Assembly (NCBI GenBank): GCA_964591455.1
Contig: CAZQDZ010000002.1
Span: forward strand, 1 to 64,000
Length of the DNA: 64,000 nucleotides
DNA from: RFSX01 sp964591455
Lineage (GTDB): Bacteria; Bacteroidota; Bacteroidia; Chitinophagales; Saprospiraceae
Direction of reading: 5' to 3'
Positions 1 to 10,081 of this stretch are shown piece after piece. Position numbers and translations under genes: made by a program. Below the pieces are notes generated by a model, which was not told the DNA's origin, ran no database searches, and saw nothing but the letters and a program-made list of their open reading frames with translations. Position 1 is the first letter of the stretch; each line of letters begins with the position of its first letter.

Positions 1-1274
1 GAAGAACCGTTATCAAAAGCACTAGCGTTAACTGTTACCGTTCCATCATTCCCTAGTGATAGGGTTTGAGGTTGGCAGTTAGCAACGGGCGATTGTAGTT
101 GTGTAGAGTTAACAGTTACGTTTACAGTATCTGTTTCTGTATATCCTGTTCCGTCTTGAATTGAATAGATAACAATTTCTCCAGATGCATTTCCTGTAAA
201 AGAATTGCTTCCATTAACAGTAATATCTCCACTAATTACATCGAAAGATAAGTTTCCATTAGTCTGTATAGATAGACTAAATGAATCTCCTTCATCAACA
301 GTAATGTCATCAGCACAGACAAATGTCTCGTCATATACAGTAGTTGTAAATGACATTTCATCTTCTATTACAGATTTTGAATTCTCTTGAGCTGAACCAA
401 CAACTACCCCATTTACAGTAATATCAGGTGATGACGGACCGTTAAAGCTTATTTGACTAACGAATGTAGAAAAATTTGCAGTTGCGACAACACCAGGTTC
501 ATGAAATGCGAATCCATTTGGATCTCCTCCAAGATTACCTTGAGATAGCTCATGATTTATGCCACAATAATGACCAAATTCATGTGAAATAACGCTTCTA
601 ATTCCGTCTAGAAATACAGATGGATAAAAGGCATTATTGTAAAATACATGATTCTGAGCACTATTTGGAAATATAGGTGACCAACCACTACCTTGCAATC
701 CGTCAGAATTGACTGGATAACCGAGTGGGAAAATATATGAGACTGTAGTAAGATGAAAACTGTCTCTTTTTTCATTTACCCATCCATAATTTCCTTGTCC
801 TGTTGCACCTAAGGCAAATACTTTATTAGCAAAGTCGTCTGGAGAGAAAAACTCCATAGGTCCTACATAGTTCACTTGAAAGTTAATATCTATACTTAAG
901 TGAGATAGATATTCATTCATAGCAATTTCTGCGGTATCTCTGACTGACTGTTCAAAGGCTTCTACTGTCATACCTGCATCTGCAGGTGCTCCAGGGTAAT
1001 AGAAGATACCGTTGTAGAATGTGTTATCGTTACTACTTGATTTCAGTTGAAGTACTTCAGCTTTTTTGACTGTTTTATCAATGTATTTGATGGCTTCGCT
1101 TTCATTGATGTTCAGTGCATCCATAAACATACCAACTAGTGGTGTATAACATTCTGTATCATGATTATGGTCATTACTGCACGTTGCAGTATGACCATGA
1201 GCAGGTTGTTGAGCTACTACAGTTACTGCCTGTAGAGCTATAATTGTACATATAAAGAATAATAAATTTTTCAT
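1..1274 (-). CDS. secreted metzincin-like zinc metalloprotease, 3' end beyond window
   Basis: The frame is open from an ATG at 1272-1274 to the window edge, so only the N-terminal ~424 residues are present. It begins with a signal peptide of hydrophobic residues ending near AVTVVAQ, followed by a propeptide-like stretch. Residues 231-241 read HEFGHYCGINH, the HExxHxxGxxH zinc motif of metzincins (three His ligands at 231, 235 and 241, catalytic Glu 232). A pappalysin-like (M43) assignment is possible but not proven. After about residue 285 the protein continues into cadherin/HYR-like beta repeats typical of bacteroidete surface proteins, and a T9SS sorting domain is expected beyond the edge. 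Probably an extracellular protease anchored or released through T9SS. Family identity is less certain than zincin status. Confidence 0.85.
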   Translation of the reverse strand, partial: MKNLLFFICTIIALQAVTVVAQQPAHGHTATCSNDHNHDTECYTPLVGMFMDALNINESEAIKYIDKTVKKAEVLQLKSSSNDNTFYNGIFYYPGAPADAGMTVEAFEQSVRDTAEIAMNEYLSHLSIDINFQVNYVGPMEFFSPDDFANKVFALGATGQGNYGWVNEKRDSFHLTTVSYIFPLGYPVNSDGLQGSGWSPIFPNSAQNHVFYNNAFYPSVFLDGIRSVISHEFGHYCGINHELSQGNLGGDPNGFAFHEPGVVATANFSTFVSQISFNGPSSPDITVNGVVVGSAQENSKSVIEDEMSFTTTVYDETFVCADDITVDEGDSFSLSIQTNGNLSFDVISGDITVNGSNSFTGNASGEIVIYSIQDGTGYTETDTVNVTVNSTQLQSPVANCQPQTLSLGNDGTVTVNASAFDNGS

Positions 1275-1606
1275 TTTTTGATTTTTTTGGAATGGTCTCC
1301 AACAATTGTTTTGGCTCGATGCAAAAGTCATTTTGCATACGGGGTCATAATTAAGATTAACTTGAGGTTTGTTTTCAATTGGAATTTTGGTAATATCAAA
1401 TGACGACCTATGATGAGGAGGCAGGTCTAAGGTAGTTCTATACAGTGAACCTGATAATACCTTCTTGCTGAATGGAGCAATATTCTTGTTGAGCGAAAGC
1501 CAATTGCACTTGTACAGTCAATAAGCTGGGTCTTGTTACAGCCTAGTAAGATATTTTAGTCGAGATTTTATACCTTCGGATTATAACCTACTGAAACACA
1601 TTCCTA
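1275..1606. other. intergenic, divergent promoter region
   Basis: About 330 bases between the divergent metalloprotease and response-regulator genes. No open frame with protein-like composition, no strong hairpin and no RNA gene was seen. It must hold the promoters for both flanking genes; a weak TACCTTCG box at 1571-1578 resembles the bacteroidete -7 element but has no well-spaced -33 partner. Confidence 0.4.
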
Positions 1607-2362
1607 TTGAAGATTCTCATTGCAGAAGATGAAAAGCTTATTGCAGATCAGCTCATCGGGCAGCTGCATGATATCGGCTACAGTGCTATAGAACTAGTAT
1701 CTAACAGTACAGATGCAATTCTATGTTTTAATAAGACCGAGCCAGATTTAGTTATACTAGATATTGGCCTCAGAGACAGCAAGTTAGATGGCATAGAACT
1801 GTCCAAAAAACTACAAGCCATTAGGCCCTTTCCTTGTATTTTTCTCTCAGGGTTTTCGGACGAAGTGACTCTTTCTCGTGTCAAATCTGTAGCTCATTCT
1901 GATTTCCTTATCAAACCTTGCTCTACACGTCAGCTTTATGTATCCATAGACAGAGCTATAGATAACTTTGCTGAGAACAAATCCATCACAAATCAATTAT
2001 CTGGCTGCCACTATATACCCACTAATGACAGCTTCTTTGTTAGAGGCACCAATGGGGCTTATGAGAAAGTAACAATGAAGACGTTGCAATGGATAGAGTC
2101 TGTGCGAGGGGGCTGTGAGATTTATGTCGAATCTGGAAAACACTATATGCTCACTGCCTCGCTCAATAGTTTCCTGCTTCAGTTTCAACATCCCTCATTA
2201 CTAAGAGTGCATCGTTCTTATGTGGTCAATAGAGATAAGGTCATTGCGCATAAGGATAAGTCATTGATCTTCGATATCAATGGAACCACAAAAATAATTC
2301 CATGCAGTCAGGCCTACTGGACTGAGATTAAAAACCAATTTAAAACATTGAAAAGTGATTAA
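1607..2362 (+). CDS. LytTR-type response regulator
   Basis: Two-domain transcriptional response regulator, 251 aa. Residues 1-120 are a receiver domain with the acidic cluster E7-D8-E9, phospho-acceptor D52 (in VILDIGL), S81 and K103 (in LIKP), all as expected for an active receiver. Residues ~150-248 are a LytTR DNA-binding domain (RVHRSYVVN and the following beta-rich stretch). The start is TTG at 1607, chosen because the receiver strand begins directly there and no upstream in-frame ATG exists. It overlaps the next gene, a histidine kinase, by 8 bases, so the two form a cognate two-component pair. The regulated genes cannot be read from the sequence. Confidence 0.93.
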   Translation: MKILIAEDEKLIADQLIGQLHDIGYSAIELVSNSTDAILCFNKTEPDLVILDIGLRDSKLDGIELSKKLQAIRPFPCIFLSGFSDEVTLSRVKSVAHSDFLIKPCSTRQLYVSIDRAIDNFAENKSITNQLSGCHYIPTNDSFFVRGTNGAYEKVTMKTLQWIESVRGGCEIYVESGKHYMLTASLNSFLLQFQHPSLLRVHRSYVVNRDKVIAHKDKSLIFDINGTTKIIPCSQAYWTEIKNQFKTLKSD

Positions 2363-4334
2363 GATTACAATCAAAACATTCCTAATTCTTACAACGATCT
2401 TATTCAGCAACACCATTTACAGTCAAATATCCACCTATAGTGATCAATACCAACCACTAATTGACTCCATAACCTCGAGCATGAAAACTGCTCCTGCGAA
2501 ATCTCTCGTCCTCACCAATAAATTAATTAGTGAGACTATAACTAACGAAAAAGAATACCATTCAGAACTTGCTTGTGCATATAGAATCAAAGCGACATTA
2601 TTAGCAACCCAATCAATAGACTCTGTAGATATTTATAGAATCAAATCACTTGAAATCGCTGAAAAACATAAGGATTGGGATCAATATATACAAACACAAG
2701 GCAACATAGCCAACAGCTATACCAAATACGGTAAATTTGAAAAAGGTGACAGTTTATTCCAATTGATCTTCTCTCACCCTCATTATGATCATAATCCGAA
2801 ATTTGAAATGGTGTTGCTATTACAACATAGCAGGCTCTTTGACAAATGGGGAAAGGATGATGAAATGATAGCTACACTAAATAAAGCTATAGAATTAGCA
2901 AATAAGGAAGACATTCACAACTATGACAGTGTGATATATAACATCTTATCTACTTCCTACGGAGAAAATGAAGAGTTTGAAAAATCAATAGAGTACTCAA
3001 GAAAAAATATAGAACACCTAGACAAATCGGATTATAGGGTCTTTATTAGTTATAACAATATTAGTAATTGCTTCCTACAACTCAATCAACTCGATTCGGC
3101 ACGACACTACTTAATGAAAGTTATAAATGGCAAACCTAAAAAGAGTTCTCTTATACATACCTATCAGTCTCTTGCCGATTTGTATCAGCAAGAAGAGGAT
3201 TATGACGAAGCTATGATCTATGCTAAGAAATGCCACAAGCTAGCAGAAGAATTCGACAGGTGGACAAGCAAGTGTCAGTGCAAATTTTTTGAAGCCGCTA
3301 TTTTATACAAAACTGATAAGCCAAAAACAGCAAAAGCTATCCTAAGCGAAATAGATGGTTGCACTGAAAAAATGAGCAAACTCTATAGAACCCAATATCA
3401 AGAAATTGCATTTGCTAATGAGTTGACATTACTAGGTAAAGAAAACTTAGCATCGGAATGGCATAAAATTATAGAACGAAAAGATTCCTTAAGGAATGGT
3501 ATAGCCAGCAAAAATTTAAGAGTATTGGAAACCAAATACCAAACCCAGAAAAAAGAAGCAGAAAACCAACTCCTCAAAAAAGACAATGCCCTTGCAGAAG
3601 CAAAGATAGCTAGCCAACGGACAATCATAGGTGGCGCAGGTGCCGTCTTGCTCTCCCTTGGATTGCTACTCTGGAACATGATAAGTAGAGCACGAGAAAG
3701 AAAAAATAATATCGCCGCTCTCACAGAGAAAAACGAAGCCATACATGCCCTCAATAATGAGATAGCTCATCGAACCAAAAATCATCTAGCCCTGGCCACA
3801 GCTCTACTCTCCAAAGACAGATCCTCTTCTGATGACCCAGCAGTAAAAGCCTCTCTTGCAGACAATGAAAATCGCTTGCGCACCCTCACCCTTGTCAACC
3901 AAAAACTTAATCAGGCTTCAGCATCCAAAGAACTTAACCTCAAAGACTATCTGCAAGAACTGTGTGACGACCTGATGTTTGGACTAGAAAAAACCAGAAC
4001 CTCTGCTCTATCACTGAACTGTCCAGACCTCAGCCTCGACTCAGAAAAAGTGTTGCGCCTAGGACTTATTACTAATGAGCTCATCACCAACTCCTTTAAA
4101 CATGCCCACACCTCAGCTCAAGCTCTGAACATAGACATAGAGATAGCCAAGCAAGGTGCAGAGTCCATTCTCTACAGCTATTCGGATAATGGGGAAGCAC
4201 AAGAGTTGACTCCTTCTTTAGATTCCAAGGGCATCGGCCTTATAGACAATCTGTGGCTACAACTACATGGTGAGTATCAGCAGTCTTTTAGTCCACACTA
4301 CAAACTGAATGGGACATTGGCGATATCGTCATAG
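2355..4334 (+). CDS. TPR-containing sensor histidine kinase (HisKA_2 type)
   Basis: 659-aa membrane kinase starting at GTG 2355 inside the end of the response regulator gene. It has an N-terminal signal/anchor (residues 1-23), a long TPR-like helical sensor region (~40-380, predicted periplasmic), a coiled coil before a single membrane helix (~415-435, GGAGAVLLSLGLLLWNMI), then the cytoplasmic kinase core. The phospho-acceptor box reads EIAHRTKNHLALA with H472, the HRxKN form of HisKA_2 kinases. The ATPase has an N box (TNELITNSFKHA), SDNG and KGIGL. This architecture (TPR, one TM, HisKA_2) is common in Bacteroidota LytTR systems. It should phosphorylate D52 of its overlapping partner. The signal it senses is unknown. 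Confidence 0.92.
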   Translation: MIKITIKTFLILTTILFSNTIYSQISTYSDQYQPLIDSITSSMKTAPAKSLVLTNKLISETITNEKEYHSELACAYRIKATLLATQSIDSVDIYRIKSLEIAEKHKDWDQYIQTQGNIANSYTKYGKFEKGDSLFQLIFSHPHYDHNPKFEMVLLLQHSRLFDKWGKDDEMIATLNKAIELANKEDIHNYDSVIYNILSTSYGENEEFEKSIEYSRKNIEHLDKSDYRVFISYNNISNCFLQLNQLDSARHYLMKVINGKPKKSSLIHTYQSLADLYQQEEDYDEAMIYAKKCHKLAEEFDRWTSKCQCKFFEAAILYKTDKPKTAKAILSEIDGCTEKMSKLYRTQYQEIAFANELTLLGKENLASEWHKIIERKDSLRNGIASKNLRVLETKYQTQKKEAENQLLKKDNALAEAKIASQRTIIGGAGAVLLSLGLLLWNMISRARERKNNIAALTEKNEAIHALNNEIAHRTKNHLALATALLSKDRSSSDDPAVKASLADNENRLRTLTLVNQKLNQASASKELNLKDYLQELCDDLMFGLEKTRTSALSLNCPDLSLDSEKVLRLGLITNELITNSFKHAHTSAQALNIDIEIAKQGAESILYSYSDNGEAQELTPSLDSKGIGLIDNLWLQLHGEYQQSFSPHYKLNGTLAISS

Positions 4335-4424
4335 CACTCTGAAATTATAGGTTAGATTCGCATTGGAAATATTTAGTCTATCTACTAAGATTGCTTGTCA
4401 ACTTAAAACAAGGTCTGTTTAAAA

Positions 4425-4454
4425 TTGTCTACCTTAACCCAATTAATATATTTA
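4425..4454 (+). promoter_or_regulatory. candidate bacteroidete promoter
   Basis: ATTG (TTG at 4425-4427), 19 bases, then TATATTTA at 4447-4454, close to the bacteroidete pattern TTTG...TAnnTTTG. The expected transcription start (~4461) falls on the TTG start codon of the next gene, which would make the message leaderless or push the true start downstream. Confidence 0.35.
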
Positions 4455-4458
4455 GATA

Positions 4459-6081
4459 TTGAAAAAAGACAACAGACTAAAAGTATTCATATCGGACTGG
4501 ACATCGCGTAGACCTTATAAAAATCATAGCTCTATAGATGTTCATTATCTCACGATAGCCAATAGAGTATTAAAAGCCATCACCTCTGATAGTACTTGTG
4601 ATGAACTTATCCGCATCATTGGAAATGAATGGTTGGTACCATTGTCAGTTTTTCTTACTTCTTATCTAGAAGATATTGTAAGTGATACAAGAATTTGGGA
4701 TAGCTTTCATACCCAACATCAAAAAATATACGGCACCCCTTTACCTTTTTATCCTTGTGAAGAATATCACTCAGACGAAGTGCATGTAGATGTAGTAAAG
4801 TTTTTGATCTGGTATTTTGTGAACACTGTACAACAAAATACTTTAGTTTTTCCAGAGAACAACTTAATCTTTACTATAGGTGAAAAAGTGTATGAGCTAC
4901 TAGACGAAGAGTGGGAAACAGCTCCAGAAAACCCATTACTTAAATCATGTTATCACATAGACTCAGGTGAGACAGATTACTTCAAGATTAGGGACATCAT
5001 GGAAAAACTGTTATTCCATACTTATCTTTTTCATATAGATACTGGAGTTAGATTAATGTTATCACAAGAAGAGTTAATCGCAACTTCGAGATACGATCCT
5101 CACTTCGAAATCTACTTCCATGGCCACGTCGTAGAATGTTTGCATACATTCCACACAAGATTACTAAATCTCCAGGCTAAAGAATGGCTAGCTGCCATAT
5201 TAGGGGAAGATCATCAACTCTCAAAAGACATAACCAATATGTCAAAGAAAATAAATGGATATTTTCTTATAAAAGGAGAAGACAATAATCATATTCTTAT
5301 CGAACATATAGCCTCTTCAAAAAAATTCAAACTGATAAAGGAATCTACTAAACTAAAATTTACACAAGAGGATAGGATCTGCCACATCTCTATTGTCAAG
5401 TGGCAGGGTGCATGGTGGAATTCTGGACCATTAATGGAAATGGATTTTGATGCTGATCTCATTTTGGATGAAAAACAATCACCTGAAAGCATAGCAAGTG
5501 TCAGCTTCCTGCAACATAAATCTATTGATGTCCAAAAAGATATCAATAGGCAACTGGAGGCGTTTCTCCAATATAACAATGGCCATCATTTTGCCTTTAT
5601 GCGCATACATAAAATTGGTCAGTATTGTAAAGACTTTATGAACTTCTACAGCGAATTTCTGAAGCTGAGTACAGAAGAAAAAGCTGGATTTATAAATCCA
5701 TCAAAGAACATAAAATTACAATCAGCATCTATAGAAGACACGGGGCTTGTTTTTTTCAATCCCAAGTCGGGTATCGAAATAGTAGAAAACCTCAACGCCT
5801 GTTTTCCTATGGATCATAACCCGTACCACGATAATGCTGACGAAAAAACCATAACAGCATGCATCAATACTTTGCTTATGACAGATATCTGTTCAGCAGA
5901 ATTGGTAAGACATTGGATTAAGTTATGTAAAGAAAAACTTGTCTACTTTGAATCTGTACATGGACAACATATCTACAATAACTTAGACCTCTTACTACGT
6001 TTCTGGAAAGTGGAAAATTACATCACTGTACCCACTATAGCATACACTAATGAACCTGATACTAACAACGAATATCAATAA
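4459..6081 (+). CDS. uncharacterised 540-aa protein next to SNF2 helicase
   Basis: I do not recognise a family. The product is 540 aa with no signal peptide, no membrane helix and no obvious catalytic motif; it is rich in aromatic and charged residues and predicted cytoplasmic and mostly helical. The start is a TTG at 4459 (LKKDNRLKVF if read literally); no in-frame ATG lies upstream. It is convergent with, and separated by 41 bases from, the large SNF2/SWIM helicase. This suggests but does not prove a functional link: proteins of unknown fold encoded beside SNF2 helicases are often partners. Base composition is like its neighbours. Function should be left unassigned. Confidence 0.75.
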   Translation: MKKDNRLKVFISDWTSRRPYKNHSSIDVHYLTIANRVLKAITSDSTCDELIRIIGNEWLVPLSVFLTSYLEDIVSDTRIWDSFHTQHQKIYGTPLPFYPCEEYHSDEVHVDVVKFLIWYFVNTVQQNTLVFPENNLIFTIGEKVYELLDEEWETAPENPLLKSCYHIDSGETDYFKIRDIMEKLLFHTYLFHIDTGVRLMLSQEELIATSRYDPHFEIYFHGHVVECLHTFHTRLLNLQAKEWLAAILGEDHQLSKDITNMSKKINGYFLIKGEDNNHILIEHIASSKKFKLIKESTKLKFTQEDRICHISIVKWQGAWWNSGPLMEMDFDADLILDEKQSPESIASVSFLQHKSIDVQKDINRQLEAFLQYNNGHHFAFMRIHKIGQYCKDFMNFYSEFLKLSTEEKAGFINPSKNIKLQSASIEDTGLVFFNPKSGIEIVENLNACFPMDHNPYHDNADEKTITACINTLLMTDICSAELVRHWIKLCKEKLVYFESVHGQHIYNNLDLLLRFWKVENYITVPTIAYTNEPDTNNEYQ

Positions 6082-6122
6082 TCAGTAAGCCGACAGTTGT
6101 CTACCTCAAAAGATGTTTTCCC

Positions 6123-9100
6123 CTAATCAAAGAGTGCCATCAGATCCTTCTTATTCATGTTCTTAAAGGAACTCTCATCTACCTTTATTAATTGAGAAGC
6201 GATCTTTTTCTTTTTTGATTGTAATTGGAGGATCTTTTCTTCTACCGAGTCTTTACATATCATCTTATAGGCAAAGATGTTTTTTGTTTGACCTATTCTA
6301 TGTGCCCTATCTATTGCCTGTGCTTCTGCAGCAGGATTCCACCAAGGATCTACAAGAAAGACATATTGTGCCTTAGTCAGATTGAGCCCTGTATTACCAG
6401 CTTTGAGACTGATAAGAAAGATTCTATACTTAGGATTTTCCATATATTCTTCTACTACAGCTTCTCTATTTCTGGTGGTGCCATCAAGATAAGCATAAGG
6501 TATTCCCCTCTTATCTAGCTCCTCTCTGATAAGACTCAGCATTTGTACAAACTGAGAGAAGACTAGTGCATTACCGTTACCTATACCCTCTGTTAGTTTT
6601 TGGACAAGTGACTCTATTTTTGTCGACTGTGCTTTTTCGCCCTTTAATTTATTATCTACTAACCGTGGAGAATTACACAATTGACGCAATCGAAGTAAGC
6701 CATCAAGAACTTTGAATTTGAGCTTAGAATCATCTTCGCTTATAGAAAGCAAGTCTCTTCTTATTTGTTCCTTGAGCTCATTATACATTTTGCGCTGATG
6801 TGAAAACATTTCACAATAGATGGTAGACTCTACTTTCTCTGGCAAATCGCTTGCTACTTGCTCTTTTGTCCTCCTCAGGATAAAAGGATGTATCATTTTC
6901 TGTAGTAGTTTGGCGGCTTCTACATTCTGGTTCTTATCTATAGGAGTAGCAAAATTCTGCTTAAAATAACTCTGATTTCCTAGCAAGCCTGGGTTAGTAA
7001 AACTTACTTGTGCATATAAGTCGAAAGTATTGTTTTGTACTGGTGTACCCGTAGCGCATATTTTAAATTTGCCTTTGAGCAATCTTATAGATTTATATCT
7101 CTTTGAAGTTGGATTTTTGATGGCTTGTGATTCGTCTAGTACTATGTGGGTAAATGTTGTTTTTCTGATTACTTCTATATCATTCACCACTGTACCGTAA
7201 GTACTGATGACAACATTGGCAGCTTTCATCTCTTTAGAAGCTAGATGCCTTTGTGTACCATGATGAACATGTGTGGTCAAGGCAGGACAGAATTTTTTGA
7301 TCTCTTTGGACCAGTTAAATATTAAGCTTCTAGGTAATATCACTAGCGCATGACACTTTCCTGTTTCCTTTGCAGAAGCAAGCATGCATATAATCTGAAG
7401 TGTTTTCCCTAGGCCCATGTCATCTGCTAATATGCCGCCAAAACCTGATGACTGTAGAAAATGCATCCATTGAAAAGAGGCCTCTTGGTAAGGTCGTAGA
7501 ATTGCCTTGATAGAGCGGGGTATCTCTTTCTTCTTGTCTAGTTCCTTATAGGAAGAAAGCAACTTCTTTTGTGCAGAAATTTCATTCAGCAGCTTCTTGT
7601 CACTAACATTGGCAAAGAGGTTGTCGAGTGCATTGAATCGCAGTTTATTGACATTAAAATTAGTGCCTGACACTTCAGCTAATGCCAATACCTCGTCCAT
7701 CCTCCGTCGCCATTCTTCCGGTATTATTCCTAAGGTGCCGTCAGATAGTTCTATATATGACTTTCCTTCTTTAAGCGCCTTAATCCATTTTTTTCTTGGA
7801 ACTATTTCATCTCCAAACGATAAGGTAACTTTTAGTTCAAACCAGTCAATTTTTGACGTGATGTCTTCCTTTATTTCTGCCTTGAACTTACTGAATTTTA
7901 TATTTTTAAATTGGTCCAAGCCCTCCAACTGTATGCCCAGAATTTCGCATTTTGATAAAAACTCTAAATACCAGCCAGCATTGATATACTCACTTACCCC
8001 CATGTGGATAAAGCTAATTTCTGGCTCAGGATAAAATTCTTCAGAAAATAATTCCAAAAACTCTTGCTTATACTCAGCTACTTCGTGCTCATCTGGTACT
8101 ACCAGTTCAGCTTTTTTATTCAATACAATATTTGGTTCTAATACATTAAATCGTCTTTTGGACTTTGTTAGAAATGGATAAAACAACACATGCTGGCCTA
8201 CCTCTTTTAGTTGTATTAGTTTCTTTAATTTCTGCACACGTACACATATATTAGATAGGTGCTTGTCTTTTACGACCTCAAAAGATTGTTCTAATTTGCT
8301 AAGAAGTCTTACAAATTTTTCTTTGTCGCTTGGTAGGAACTTTAAGGGTGTTTTAAAATCTAGTGCTTGCAAAAAATGGTAAGAGAGTGGATTGTTGTAC
8401 ACATAGGCAACGTCATCTATAAGTACGAAGTGATAGTTAAAATCTACCTTATTAGCGAGACTAAGATCTAACCTTAATTCATCGGCATAAGTAAGTACCT
8501 TTAACGTATAATGATTTTCTTGCTCGCTCGCATCAAATGATAATTTGAATAGTTTATTAGAGAAAGTAATGCACCTAAGATCTTTTTTATACAACTTTCC
8601 CTCTCTGTAGTAATTGTAACTTTGATTAGACTTAGGATTGTAGTAATAGTTTATACAAGACTGGAGCTGTGGCAGATTTTGCTTGATTAAGTTTAGAGTA
8701 GAAGTTACATTCAAGTGCTCATTGTAATCTATATATTCTCGATCAAAATTATGTGCTGAGACAGCTTTGTAGAGTGCCTTTGCTTCGGGAGCTAATAATG
8801 TAGGTTGTTCTTGGCAACTTATTTGTGATGCCAGTTTATTTCTTGTCTTATTGAGTTTGCCTTTAATTACAAATAGCATTTTCTGACTTTCTATACCTGT
8901 GACAGAAGACCAGCAAAAACCTTCTCCATATTGCACACTTTCCTCTATGGAAGCTAAAAGTTGGTTTTGCTTGATAGCATTACTTTCTAGAATAATGAGC
9001 TCTAGTTTCTCAAGGTCTAAGGGATTAATGACATCTGGGTCAGTTATCTTGATTTCTATTGTGTCCCATTTTAAAATGAGTTCTGCATTTTCTTGGAGGT

Positions 9101-9953
9101 ACTGTGATGTAAGGCCAAATTTCTTTGCGAAGTTCTCTATCTGATTATTATAATCATAATATGATGGATCTATCTCCGTAATAATACATAAGAGATTATT
9201 AAGTGATGCTTTTGCATGCTTACAAATCTTGTTCTTATTAAAATTGCAATCAGGACAAGTTATCGTCACCGAATCTTTAGTAAACTTTATAGCGGATGTG
9301 TGGACTTTCAAATATTGCGCTCCTTGTGGTGTCCAATCATGCACGTATATTTCAGATCTCACCTCCCCTTTTGCAAACAAAACTTGGAGGTACTCTGGAT
9401 TATAACTGTTATTCCGCCGGACTGTAGAGATGGCGTCTATATTGTCCAAAATTTCATTTAAACTTGTGGCCTTTATGACATGTGATCTCGTGGTGGGCAA
9501 TGCCTTAAGACTTATTGCTTGTGATTGGTTGGTCGCAGTTCTTGCACTAGAATCATCCTTAAGTGATTCTATAAGGACTTTTATCATAGCAGCAAGATGC
9601 TTACATTCTCCATTGTATGGACAACTACATGTACCTTTCACTCTCATTGACGATTTCTTTACTCTTAGTGAAACCTCGTAAGCATATGTGCCATAAACTA
9701 TCGTCGTAAACATAGTTCTATCACGGTTAGATTGGATAGATTCCATACTGTTCTCTGAAATACTATTTCCCCTCGATAAAATATGAGCTTCAAAATCGTC
9801 CTTGTAGTGATTTAACGCTTCTAATATTTTTGAATTCTTTACCATGTTCATGAAAATACTTTGCATCAATAGGCTATCAAAATAAATAGTTCCGTGCAAT
9901 AAGATTGCATTTAGCACATATAAATTTTTGCTTCTGAAAAACTTCTTAGCCAA
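6123..9953 (-). CDS. SNF2-family DEAD/DEAH-like helicase with SWIM zinc finger
   Basis: 1276-aa ATP-dependent DNA translocase. An N-terminal SWIM finger reads CSCPYNGECKH (C109, C111, C117, H119). A second Cys/His cluster, CPDC...ICKH, lies at about residues 233-248. A long middle region follows, then the SNF2 core: Walker A in DDMGLGKT (~842), DESQ box (~938, in place of DEAH/DEGH), and the C-terminal helicase lobe with DRAHRIGQT (~1214). The start is uncertain: the first ~36 residues are hydrophobic and unlike the family, and an internal Met (MVKNSKILE, residue 37) fits better. SWIM-SNF2 proteins are widespread in bacteria, with proposed roles in DNA repair or transcription recycling; none is demonstrated here. 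The gene is convergent with the unknown gene to its left. Confidence 0.92.
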   Translation of the reverse strand: MAKKFFRSKNLYVLNAILLHGTIYFDSLLMQSIFMNMVKNSKILEALNHYKDDFEAHILSRGNSISENSMESIQSNRDRTMFTTIVYGTYAYEVSLRVKKSSMRVKGTCSCPYNGECKHLAAMIKVLIESLKDDSSARTATNQSQAISLKALPTTRSHVIKATSLNEILDNIDAISTVRRNNSYNPEYLQVLFAKGEVRSEIYVHDWTPQGAQYLKVHTSAIKFTKDSVTITCPDCNFNKNKICKHAKASLNNLLCIITEIDPSYYDYNNQIENFAKKFGLTSQYLQENAELILKWDTIEIKITDPDVINPLDLEKLELIILESNAIKQNQLLASIEESVQYGEGFCWSSVTGIESQKMLFVIKGKLNKTRNKLASQISCQEQPTLLAPEAKALYKAVSAHNFDREYIDYNEHLNVTSTLNLIKQNLPQLQSCINYYYNPKSNQSYNYYREGKLYKKDLRCITFSNKLFKLSFDASEQENHYTLKVLTYADELRLDLSLANKVDFNYHFVLIDDVAYVYNNPLSYHFLQALDFKTPLKFLPSDKEKFVRLLSKLEQSFEVVKDKHLSNICVRVQKLKKLIQLKEVGQHVLFYPFLTKSKRRFNVLEPNIVLNKKAELVVPDEHEVAEYKQEFLELFSEEFYPEPEISFIHMGVSEYINAGWYLEFLSKCEILGIQLEGLDQFKNIKFSKFKAEIKEDITSKIDWFELKVTLSFGDEIVPRKKWIKALKEGKSYIELSDGTLGIIPEEWRRRMDEVLALAEVSGTNFNVNKLRFNALDNLFANVSDKKLLNEISAQKKLLSSYKELDKKKEIPRSIKAILRPYQEASFQWMHFLQSSGFGGILADDMGLGKTLQIICMLASAKETGKCHALVILPRSLIFNWSKEIKKFCPALTTHVHHGTQRHLASKEMKAANVVISTYGTVVNDIEVIRKTTFTHIVLDESQAIKNPTSKRYKSIRLLKGKFKICATGTPVQNNTFDLYAQVSFTNPGLLGNQSYFKQNFATPIDKNQNVEAAKLLQKMIHPFILRRTKEQVASDLPEKVESTIYCEMFSHQRKMYNELKEQIRRDLLSISEDDSKLKFKVLDGLLRLRQLCNSPRLVDNKLKGEKAQSTKIESLVQKLTEGIGNGNALVFSQFVQMLSLIREELDKRGIPYAYLDGTTRNREAVVEEYMENPKYRIFLISLKAGNTGLNLTKAQYVFLVDPWWNPAAEAQAIDRAHRIGQTKNIFAYKMICKDSVEEKILQLQSKKKKIASQLIKVDESSFKNMNKKDLMALFD

Positions 9954-9970
9954 AAAAACTCTTCCATATA

Positions 9971-10072
9971 ACTCATCGAGAGATTAGAAGACCTTCGATT
10001 CAGTAACCATTTCTTATAACCGCACCTGAGCCAATGGACTCCCGTCCTCTTTGCGGCCTCTGGAAACTCATA
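9971..10072. repeat. dispersed ~95-bp imperfect palindrome, copy A
   Basis: Begins actcatcgag and ends gaaactcat. It shares the blocks ttcgattcag, gagccaa.ggactccc and gtcctctt with two copies at 11545-11730. The outer parts can pair as an imperfect stem around a ~40-nt loop. It lies between the 5' end of the SNF2 gene and the 3' end of the DUF4143 ATPase gene. Confidence 0.7.
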
Positions 10073-10081
10073 GGTAATTAT

